This document shows positions 1-5,327 of a stretch of 5,327 bases of DNA, piece by piece; positions within the stretch are counted from its first letter, which is position 1; each line of letters opens with the position of its first letter. The position numbers and the translations under genes were made by a program. The stretch is from Kiritimatiellia bacterium (GTDB lineage Bacteria; Verrucomicrobiota; Kiritimatiellia; SLAD01): the NCBI GenBank assembly GCA_007128275.1, contig SKXR01000272.1, positions 1 through 5,327 on the forward strand. Reading direction: 5' to 3'. The notes beneath the pieces were generated by a model. The model did not search any database. It saw only the letters and a program-made list of their open reading frames with translations, and was not told where the DNA came from.

Positions 1-1262
1 GTGTCCACATCGGCAATATGCGTGTGGCCATCTATAACTGGCTCTTTGCACGTCATGCAGGCGGCCAATTCCTTCTCCGGGTGGAGGATACGGACCGGGA
101 ACGGTCCACCCCGGAAGCGGTGCAAGCCGTTCTCGACGCCATGAGCTGGCTCGAACTCGACACGGACGAACCGCCCGTCTATCAATCGAAACGCCGCAAC
201 GCCCATACCGAAGCGGCGGATATGCTGCTGAGCAAAGGACTCGCCTACAAAGAAGACAAGGGCGGCACTGGACGCGGCGAAGCCGTCGTGTTCCGCATGC
301 CCGGCACGCCTATGACGTTTCATGACGAGATCAAGGGCGTCATGCGGAAGGAAAGCAAGGACCTCAAGGATTTCGTCATCGTCCGCTCCGACGGATCGCC
401 GGTGTTTCATCTGGCCAACGTGGTGGACGACATCTTCATGAACATCACGCATGTGATTCGCGGCGATGACCATGTCGAAAACACATTCAGGCACATCGCT
501 TTGTACGAGGCGCTCGGCGCGCCCGTGCCGAAGTTCGCGCATCTGCCGATGATCGTGAACGCACAGGGCAAACCCTATTCCAAACGTGACGGCGACGCGT
601 TTGTCGGTGATTTCCGGGAAAAAGGATTTCTTCCCGAAGCGCTGTTCAATTATCTGGTCCTGCTCGGCTGGGCGCCGGGCGACGACCGCGAAGTGCTGTC
701 GCGCGAGGAGATCGTCCAACTCTTCACACTCGATCGCGTCCAATCCAGCGCGGCGCAGTTCGACCTCAAGAAATTCGACTGGATGAACGGCGAATACATG
801 AAAGAGCGACCGCTGAAGGAACACCGGGAACGGTATATTTCCGCCATTCCATCCGCCGACGACGACCCTGCTTACCTAGACACCGTCATTGGCTGCATGC
901 AGGAGCGCGTCAAAAAATGGTCCGACATTTCGGGTATGGCGGGCTTCTTCTTCACGGAAGACTACGCCTATGATGAGGCAGCCGTTAACAAGCGACTCCG
1001 CAAGGAAGGAGCGCTGGACCTGCTGAAAGCCCTACACGACCGTTATGCAACACTCGACACATTCAACGCCGAAACCACCGAGACCGCCCTGCGCGAGCTG
1101 GCCGAGTCACGCGGAGTCAAACCCGCCGACTTGATTCACCCGGTGCGCATCGCCGTTTCCGGCATCCCGCACGGTCCCAGCCTGTTCCACATGCTTGACG
1201 TGTTGGGCAAAGAGCGGGTGGCAAGGAGGATGCAGAGGACGTTGGAGCAGCTTGCGGATTAG
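1..1262 (+). CDS. gltX: Glutamate--tRNA ligase (GluRS), 5'-truncated by window edge
   Basis: Cytoplasmic class I aminoacyl-tRNA synthetase that attaches glutamate to tRNA-Glu using ATP. The reading frame is open from base 3, with no start codon in the window. The ATG at 18 is an internal methionine, because the class I HIGH-type signature (HIGN) is encoded just before it at 6-17. Residues numbered from that Met: VEDTDRERS (22-30), the catalytic-domain segment THVIRGDDHVENTFRH (144-159), the KMSKS-type loop PYSKRDGD (186-193), then FLPEALFNYLVLLGW (204-218) and a helical anticodon-binding domain that ends normally near HMLDVLGKERVARRM. About 419 codons are visible and perhaps 12-15 are missing, so the full protein would be about 433 aa, shorter than the usual 465-500. 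The shortfall maps to residues 75-95, where AYKEDKGG runs almost directly into GEAVVFRMP; the cysteine-containing zinc insertion seen in many GluRS is absent. The PVC-like motif wording supports the taxonomic guess. glnS follows 139 bp downstream in the same direction. Confidence 0.96.
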   Translation, partial: VHIGNMRVAIYNWLFARHAGGQFLLRVEDTDRERSTPEAVQAVLDAMSWLELDTDEPPVYQSKRRNAHTEAADMLLSKGLAYKEDKGGTGRGEAVVFRMPGTPMTFHDEIKGVMRKESKDLKDFVIVRSDGSPVFHLANVVDDIFMNITHVIRGDDHVENTFRHIALYEALGAPVPKFAHLPMIVNAQGKPYSKRDGDAFVGDFREKGFLPEALFNYLVLLGWAPGDDREVLSREEIVQLFTLDRVQSSAAQFDLKKFDWMNGEYMKERPLKEHRERYISAIPSADDDPAYLDTVIGCMQERVKKWSDISGMAGFFFTEDYAYDEAAVNKRLRKEGALDLLKALHDRYATLDTFNAETTETALRELAESRGVKPADLIHPVRIAVSGIPHGPSLFHMLDVLGKERVARRMQRTLEQLAD

Positions 1263-1273
1263 AGTTGAAGAGT

Positions 1274-1364
1274 GTTCAGTATTCAGTGTTCAGTATTCGG
1301 GAAGAAACGACAGCCGCAGGAGGAATAGCCAGATGATAAAGTCTTCTGCATACTGAACACTGAA
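1274..1364. repeat. Inverted repeat element built from TTCAGT heptamers, gltX-glnS gap
   Basis: The left side (1274-1298) is three and a half copies of a 7-bp unit, G/A followed by TTCAGT. The right side (1350-1364) carries two copies in inverted orientation. This gives a perfect 15-bp inverted repeat, 1282-1296 against 1350-1364, around a 53-bp centre. A short T run (1368-1371) follows the right arm, so the transcript could form a long-looped hairpin and a terminator role for gltX is possible, but the loop is large and the T tract weak. The structure resembles a small REP-like or MITE-like interspersed element. I see no convincing target-site duplication at its borders and no coding capacity in it. 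The repeat is read directly from the sequence; its nature is inference. Confidence 0.7.
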
Positions 1365-1401
1365 AACTTTTCCCTTAGACGATTAACCATGAAATATACC
1401 C

Positions 1402-3060
1402 ATGACTGATTCCGGCACCCTTCCCTCCCGCCATTTCATCCGCCAGATCATCGATCGCGATGTGGCTGCGGGCAAGAACGGCGGCAACGTCGTCACCCGC
1501 TTTCCCCCGGAACCCAACGGGTATCTGCACATCGGTCACGCGAAATCGATCTGCCTGAATTTCGGTCTGGCCCAGGAATACGGCGGGCAATGCCACCTGC
1601 GTTATGACGACACCAACCCGGCAGCAGAAGACGTGGAGTATGTAGACGCCATTGAAACCGACGTCCGCTGGCTGGGCTTCGATTGGGGGGAACACCATTA
1701 CTTTGCGTCCGATTATTTCGAACAGTTCTATCAGTTCGCCGAGGAACTGATCCGGAAGGGCAAGGCCTACGTCTGCACGCTTTCGCCCGAAGATTTCAAA
1801 GACTATCGCGGTGCGCCCACGCGCCCCGGCAAGGAGAGCCCGTCACGGAACCGGCCCTCGGAGGAGAGTCTCGACCTGTTTCGCCGTATGCGTGCAGGCG
1901 AGTTTGCCGACGGCCAATATGTCTTACGCGCCAAGATCGACATGGCCTCGCCGAACCTGCATCTGCGCGATCCCGTGCTCTATCGGATCAAGCGCCTGCA
2001 TCATCATCGCACCGGCGACGACTGGTGTATCTACCCGATGTACGACTTCGCCCACGGCATTTCCGACGCCATCGAAGGCATCACCCACTCCATCTGCACG
2101 CTTGAATTCGAGGTGCATCGGCCGCTGTACGACTGGATACTCGACCAGATCAGCGTACCGTGTCATCCGCAGCAGATTGAATTTGCGCGGCTTAACCTGA
2201 CCTACACGGTCATGAGCAAGCGGCGCCTCCTGCAATTGGCGCAGGAGAAGCGGGTAAGCGGCTGGGACGATCCCCGCATGCCGACCCTCTGCGGCATGCG
2301 CCGCCGCGGCTACACCCCGGCGGCCATCCGCGCGTTCTGCGAAACGATCGGCGTCACGAAATACGACAGCATGACCGAAGTGGCCCTGTTGGAACACTGT
2401 GTGCGGGAAGACTTGAACAAACGCGCCCTGCGCCGCATGGCGGTGTTGAATCCGCTGAAAGTAATCATTACCAATCTTCCGGACACTGCGGGCATCGACG
2501 TAGAGGCCGTCAACAATCCGGAAGATCCGGAGGCCGGCAAGCGGGCCATGGCGTTTACGCGCGAGATATTCATTGAGCGCGAAGACTTCGCCGAGGAACC
2601 GCCACCCAAATACTTCCGACTCGCGCCCGGCAAAAGTGTGCGCCTGCGCTACGCCGGCTTCATCACCTGCGAGCGCGTCGAACACGACGACACCACGGGC
2701 GAAGTGACCGCCGTACATTGTCGCTGGGAACCGCCCGACACCAAGGTGAAAGTAAAGGCCACCATTCACTGGGTATCTGCGGAACACGCACGACCCGTCG
2801 AAGTCCGCTTATACGATCGGCTCTTCACCGTGCCGGACCCGATGGAAGACAAGGACGCGGATTTCAAGGCGCATCTGAACCCGGACTCGCTGAAGATCGT
2901 AACAGGCTACGCGGAACCCGCGCTCCTTGATGCCCGCCCCGGCGAATTTTTCCAATTCGAGCGCACGGGATATTTCTGCGCCGATGCCAAAGATTCGCTT
3001 CCCGGCACACCGGTATTTAATCAAACCGTTGCGCTGAAAGATCTGCGGGTGAAGGGGTGA
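1402..3060 (+). CDS. glnS: Glutamine--tRNA ligase (GlnRS), complete
   Basis: Cytoplasmic class I synthetase that charges tRNA-Gln with glutamine directly. The 552-aa length is close to the roughly 554 aa of the E. coli enzyme. The start of the catalytic Rossmann fold shows [17 protein letters not shown], with HIGH at residues 43-46. The GlnRS-typical stretch [17 protein letters not shown] lies at 214-230 and [14 protein letters not shown] at 232-245. The KMSKS-type loop VMSKRR is at 270-275, followed by [19 protein letters not shown] (287-305). Residues from about 345 onward form the two beta-barrel anticodon-binding domains, ending in the usual [11 protein letters not shown]. The ATG at 1402 is the only sensible start: an in-frame stop (TGA, 1390-1392) lies just upstream. 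No clear Shine-Dalgarno precedes it. A 6-codon reading frame starting at the ATG at 1389 overlaps this start in another frame. A GlnRS implies direct glutaminylation, and the upstream gltX would then be expected to be tRNA-Glu specific. Confidence 0.98.
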   Translation: MTDSGTLPSRHFIRQIIDRDVAAGKNGGNVVTRFPPEPNGYLHIGHAKSICLNFGLAQEYGGQCHLRYDDTNPAAEDVEYVDAIETDVRWLGFDWGEHHYFASDYFEQFYQFAEELIRKGKAYVCTLSPEDFKDYRGAPTRPGKESPSRNRPSEESLDLFRRMRAGEFADGQYVLRAKIDMASPNLHLRDPVLYRIKRLHHHRTGDDWCIYPMYDFAHGISDAIEGITHSICTLEFEVHRPLYDWILDQISVPCHPQQIEFARLNLTYTVMSKRRLLQLAQEKRVSGWDDPRMPTLCGMRRRGYTPAAIRAFCETIGVTKYDSMTEVALLEHCVREDLNKRALRRMAVLNPLKVIITNLPDTAGIDVEAVNNPEDPEAGKRAMAFTREIFIEREDFAEEPPPKYFRLAPGKSVRLRYAGFITCERVEHDDTTGEVTAVHCRWEPPDTKVKVKATIHWVSAEHARPVEVRLYDRLFTVPDPMEDKDADFKAHLNPDSLKIVTGYAEPALLDARPGEFFQFERTGYFCADAKDSLPGTPVFNQTVALKDLRVKG

Positions 3061-3118
3061 ATCTCCATTCCCCATTTTTCTATTCTCATAGTCCTCCAAA
3101 GCGCATACCATTGGGCTT

Positions 3119-4525
3119 ATGCATCGACGCGACTCATTTGACGTGATGACCGGCATCATGGCCGTGGCGGGAGATGCACTGGTCATTTACGGCGGCATCA
3201 TGCTCGCGGTCTGGATCCGGTTCTTCAGCGGGTGGGTCGAGTTCACCGAGGAATTGCCGCCATTGGACATCTACTGGCAAGGGGCGGGCGTCGCCACCCT
3301 GATCTTCATTCTCATCTTCGCCGCGCTCGGCCTCTACAAACGACCGCAACTGGGCACGTTCGGCGACAAGATCCCGCGCATCATGCGCGCCGTGCTTTGG
3401 AGCATCGGGCTGGCGATGATTCTGGCTTTCGCCATCCGAACCGACCCGCCATTCTCCCGTCTAGCCACCGGCCTGGCCTTCTTCACAGTAATGGGTTTGC
3501 TGTCGATCGAGCGCTATATTCTTTTCCGGATTGAAATCTACCTGGCCCGACGACAGAGCATACGAAACCAGATCACGATCCTGGGAACCGGAGAGAATGC
3601 GGCGCTACTGAAAGACGCGCTGGAAAACGATCCGCGGCTTCGCTCCGAAGTCACCGCCTTCCTGACCATCGGCGATGAGCAACCCGATCCGGGCATTCCG
3701 CCGGAAATGATTCGCGGCTCTCTCGACGATCTTCAAACGCATATCGATTCGGGGGCAACCAATCATATTATCCTCTCACAGATGACCATCAGCCACCCCG
3801 AGATGGTGGATATCATTGTCAAATGCGAACGGTCGATGATGAGTTTTCATCTGGTGCCTGACCTGTTCCGCATCCTGACCAGCAAGGTCGACATACACAA
3901 TGTCGACGGGGTCCCTCTGCTCGGCATGGGCAAATGGCCGCTCGATCATGTTGGAAACCGCATACTGAAACGGGTCGAAGACATCGTGGGCTCCCTCGTC
4001 GGACTGACTGTGAGCGCGCCGCTGATCGGGGTATTGGCCTTTCTCGTCAAGCGCTCCTCACCCGGTCCCGCCTTTTACCGTCAGGAACGCTGCGGCGAGA
4101 GCGGAAAGCCATTCACCATCTACAAGCTGCGGACCATGCCCGTGGACGCCGAAAAACAGTCCGGTCCCGTGTGGGCCTCGCCGGATGACCCGCGCCGCAC
4201 ACGGCTCGGCGCCTTCATGCGGAATTACAACCTGGACGAGCTCCCCCAATTCTGGAACGTGCTTAAAGGCGACATGAGCCTCGTGGGTCCGAGGCCTGAA
4301 CGTCCGCATTTTGTGGAGCGCTTCAAGGAAGATATCGGCAGCTACATGTGGCGGCATATTTACAAGCCCGGCATGACCGGCTGGGCGCAAGTCAACGGAT
4401 TACGCGGCGACACCAGCATCGAGGAACGCATCAAATACGACCTATTCTATCTGGAAAACTGGTCGGTGGCCTTCGACTTCAAGATTCTAGTGAAGACGTT
4501 CTTTGCGCGTGAAAACGCGTATTAG
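3119..4525 (+). CDS. Polyprenyl-phosphate sugar-1-phosphate transferase (WcaJ/PssY type)
   Basis: Inner-membrane enzyme that moves a sugar-1-phosphate from a nucleotide sugar to undecaprenyl phosphate, the first step of exopolysaccharide, capsule or O-unit synthesis. The 468-aa layout fits the large polyprenyl-phosphate hexose-1-phosphate transferases: four hydrophobic segments (about 12-35, 55-74, 91-107, 115-136); a cytoplasmic Rossmann-like CoA-binding_3-type domain starting at ITILGTGENA (152-161); a further hydrophobic segment (about 286-310); then the C-terminal bacterial sugar transferase domain. That domain has PGPAFYRQERCGESGKPF (315-332), YKLRTM (335-340), the catalytic Asp-Glu pair in LDELPQFWNVLKGDMSLVG (372-390, D373/E374), PRPERP, and KPGMTGWAQVNG (416-427). 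The end, ARENAY, matches the usual family terminus. ATG 3119 is the first start after the in-frame stop at 3089-3091; no clear ribosome-binding site is visible. The sugar specificity (glucose, galactose or other) cannot be read. No polymerase, flippase or glycosyltransferase gene lies in the window, so a polysaccharide cluster, if present, lies elsewhere. Confidence 0.95.
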   Translation: MHRRDSFDVMTGIMAVAGDALVIYGGIMLAVWIRFFSGWVEFTEELPPLDIYWQGAGVATLIFILIFAALGLYKRPQLGTFGDKIPRIMRAVLWSIGLAMILAFAIRTDPPFSRLATGLAFFTVMGLLSIERYILFRIEIYLARRQSIRNQITILGTGENAALLKDALENDPRLRSEVTAFLTIGDEQPDPGIPPEMIRGSLDDLQTHIDSGATNHIILSQMTISHPEMVDIIVKCERSMMSFHLVPDLFRILTSKVDIHNVDGVPLLGMGKWPLDHVGNRILKRVEDIVGSLVGLTVSAPLIGVLAFLVKRSSPGPAFYRQERCGESGKPFTIYKLRTMPVDAEKQSGPVWASPDDPRRTRLGAFMRNYNLDELPQFWNVLKGDMSLVGPRPERPHFVERFKEDIGSYMWRHIYKPGMTGWAQVNGLRGDTSIEERIKYDLFYLENWSVAFDFKILVKTFFARENAY

Positions 4526-4550
4526 CCGCCCGCGCGAACCCGGGACCGGC

Positions 4551-4865
4551 GCGGTCATGCGGGGGATGATACGCCGCACGAGCCAGTCCTCCACGTCCTT
4601 ACGGACGCGGCTACAGGACGCCGCACGTAGCCGCCGCGGTCACGCGGTGGATGATACGCCACACGAGCCAGTCCTCCACGTCCTTACGGACGCGGCTACA
4701 GAACGCCGTGCGTAGCCGCCGCGGTCACGCGGGGGATGATGCGCCGCATGAGCCAAGTCTCCACGTCCTTACGGACGCGGCTACAGGACGCCCTGCGTAG
4801 CCGCCGCGGTCACGCGGTGGATGATACGCCGCATGAGCCAAGTCTCCACGGACGCGGCTACAGGA
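4551..4865. repeat. 85-bp tandem repeat array, 3 full copies plus 1 partial
   Basis: The full copies are 4551-4635, 4636-4720 and 4721-4805, each exactly 85 bp. A fourth runs 4806-4865; it has lost 8 bp (TCCTTACG, between two ACG triplets) and stops before the last part of the unit. Copies 1 and 2 differ at about 6 positions, copies 1 and 3 at about 9. A 28-bp core starting at CTCCACGTCC is identical in the three full copies. Because 85 is not a multiple of three, each copy shifts frame, so the short reading frames crossing it are not conserved proteins. The array fills most of the 359-bp convergent gap 4526-4884. The rest of that gap (4526-4550 and 4866-4884) shows no gene, tRNA or T-rich terminator; 4530-4535 and 4549-4554 can form a 6-bp GC stem. 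Array function is unknown; a REP/BIME-like dispersed repeat or a transcript-end structure is plausible. Confidence 0.95.
4591..4647. other. Overlapping hairpins encoded in each 85-bp repeat unit
   Basis: Shown for copy 1 and its junction with copy 2. Hairpin A, 4591-4610: CGTCC (4594-4598), loop TTAC, GGACG (4603-4607), extendable by two C-G pairs past one A-C mismatch. Hairpin B: GCGGCTAC (4607-4614) pairs perfectly with GTAGCCGC (4627-4634) around a 12-nt loop. Hairpin C: CCGCG (4634-4638), loop GTCA, CGCGG (4643-4647). A and B share bases 4607-4610, and B and C share 4634, so they compete at their edges. The stems of A and B are unchanged in all full copies, while several of the differences between copies fall in the loop of B. 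The partial fourth copy has lost the loop and one arm of hairpin A. The pairing is seen in the sequence; any role in transcription ending or RNA stability is inference. Confidence 0.6.
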
Positions 4866-4884
4866 TTACGCAAGCCCGAAGGGA

Positions 4885-5327
4885 TCAGAGTTCGGATTCC
4901 AGGAGCATCACTTCGATCTTATAGAACCGGTGATCCACCGCCGTCGGATGCGGGTCGGATTCCGTGCCGTCGTCCTCCCACTCCTCGATACCCCCCGTGC
5001 CCTGGATGCGATCGGTCGGTCCCTGCAGCCAGGTCGGCGTCATTAACCCGTTGTCCGTGTACCAGACCACGTATTCCCGTTCGGGCCGCGTGGCAAAACG
5101 AACCACGATGGAATTGGGTCCGGGCTCCGTGCCGGTCACGCCGAAGAAGGCGTTGGGGTTGTCGGGCTCCAGGTTCGCAATATACGCTTGGTGTAATGTG
5201 TTGACGTTATTGGCGGCCAGCACTTCATGCACGTCCACCGTTTCCGGATCATAGCCGTAGGCGTTTAACCAGGAATACGGCACACCGTCGTTGTACTGCT
5301 CGCCTTCATCGCCGACTTCGAAGCCGA
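4885..5327 (-). CDS. C-terminal part of a probable exported protein (N-terminus outside window)
   Basis: The frame is open from the window's right edge down to a TGA whose complement is at 4885-4887, giving about 146 residues. The GTG at 5281-5283 is internal (DGVPYSW reads across it), not a start. The visible part begins with an acidic stretch, then DGVPYSWLNAYGY, a linker, HQAYIANLEPDNPNAFFGV, then a beta-rich tail with RPEREYVVWYTDNG, TWLQGP, GTGG and HRFYKIEVML. This order resembles the terminal module 'DGIPDSW...DGDGMT..QEYIAGTDPTNPNSFF...' that I recall from large secreted or surface proteins of Kiritimatiellota, Lentisphaerota and Verrucomicrobiota, where the middle holds thrombospondin-type-3-like calcium loops. 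Here the DxDGDG calcium motif is missing and replaced by AANNVNTL. Signal peptide and catalytic or binding domains would be upstream and cannot be seen, so no function is assigned. It converges on the sugar transferase gene across the repeat array. Confidence 0.75.
   Translation of the reverse strand, partial: GFEVGDEGEQYNDGVPYSWLNAYGYDPETVDVHEVLAANNVNTLHQAYIANLEPDNPNAFFGVTGTEPGPNSIVVRFATRPEREYVVWYTDNGLMTPTWLQGPTDRIQGTGGIEEWEDDGTESDPHPTAVDHRFYKIEVMLLESEL

Noticed and set aside
1263..1401. T-box leader for glnS
   Set aside because: No T-box core sequence, no antiterminator-like bulge and no strong terminator; the leader is short and dominated by the heptamer inverted repeat.
2227..2247. 7-bp inverted repeat CTCCTGC / GCAGGAG with a 7-nt loop
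   Set aside because: Lies inside the conserved coding segment right after the MSKRR loop of GlnRS and is explained by codon choice (LLQLAQE); no T run follows.
1924..2787. Long antisense frame (287 codons) inside glnS
   Set aside because: Typical shadow in GC-rich DNA opposite a well-supported gene; no recognisable motifs or start context.
4551..4865. CRISPR array
   Set aside because: Units are contiguous 85-bp copies without unique spacers; variation is by point changes, and no cas genes are in view.
4503..4924. Overlapping short reading frames giving arginine-rich, repeated peptides (RRMSQVSTSLRTRLQDA type)
   Set aside because: They are readings of the 85-bp repeat. The unit length shifts the frame at each copy, none has a supporting upstream signal, and variants between copies change residues freely.
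4821..5254. Plus-strand frames of about 100-127 codons opposite the exported-protein gene
   Set aside because: The minus strand carries the recognisable module (DGVPYSW, DPxNPNxFF-like, RFYKIEV). The plus-strand products are Arg/Pro-rich or low in recognisable pattern and overlap the repeat array.

Overview
The window looks like chromosomal DNA (GC-rich, close to 60% by eye) from a bacterium of the PVC group, most likely Kiritimatiellota or a near relative in Lentisphaerota/Verrucomicrobiota. Two things point there: the glutamyl-tRNA synthetase has the PVC-style wording around both class I signatures (HIGNMR and PYSKRDGD), and the last gene carries a C-terminal module of the 'DGxPxxW...YIAGxDPxNPNxFF' kind, which I associate with large exported proteins of these phyla. 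This placement is inference from motif recall, not a search.

Layout. Bases 1-1262 (+) hold the glutamyl-tRNA synthetase gene gltX, missing only about a dozen N-terminal codons at the window edge. A 139-bp gap follows, with a heptamer-based inverted repeat (1274-1364). Bases 1402-3060 (+) encode a full-length glutaminyl-tRNA synthetase (glnS). After 58 bp comes a complete polyprenyl-phosphate sugar-1-phosphate transferase of the WcaJ/PssY type (3119-4525, +), an inner-membrane enzyme that starts exopolysaccharide or capsule repeat-unit assembly. Bases 4526-4884 are non-coding and contain a tandem array with an exact 85-bp period (three full copies and one partial copy). On the minus strand, 5327-4885 is the C-terminal end of a probably exported protein whose 5' part lies outside the window.

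How the parts relate. gltX and glnS together suggest that the organism charges tRNA-Glu and tRNA-Gln directly, so it need not depend on the GatCAB transamidation route for glutamine. The sugar transferase is co-directional with them but functionally unrelated. The repeat array fills the convergent gap between the sugar transferase and the exported-protein gene, so transcripts from both sides would run into it.

The most notable points are the 85-bp array with mutually exclusive hairpins and a two-level copy history, the inverted heptamer element upstream of glnS, and the apparent loss of the zinc-binding insertion in GltX. I found no evidence of a wholly new multi-gene system.
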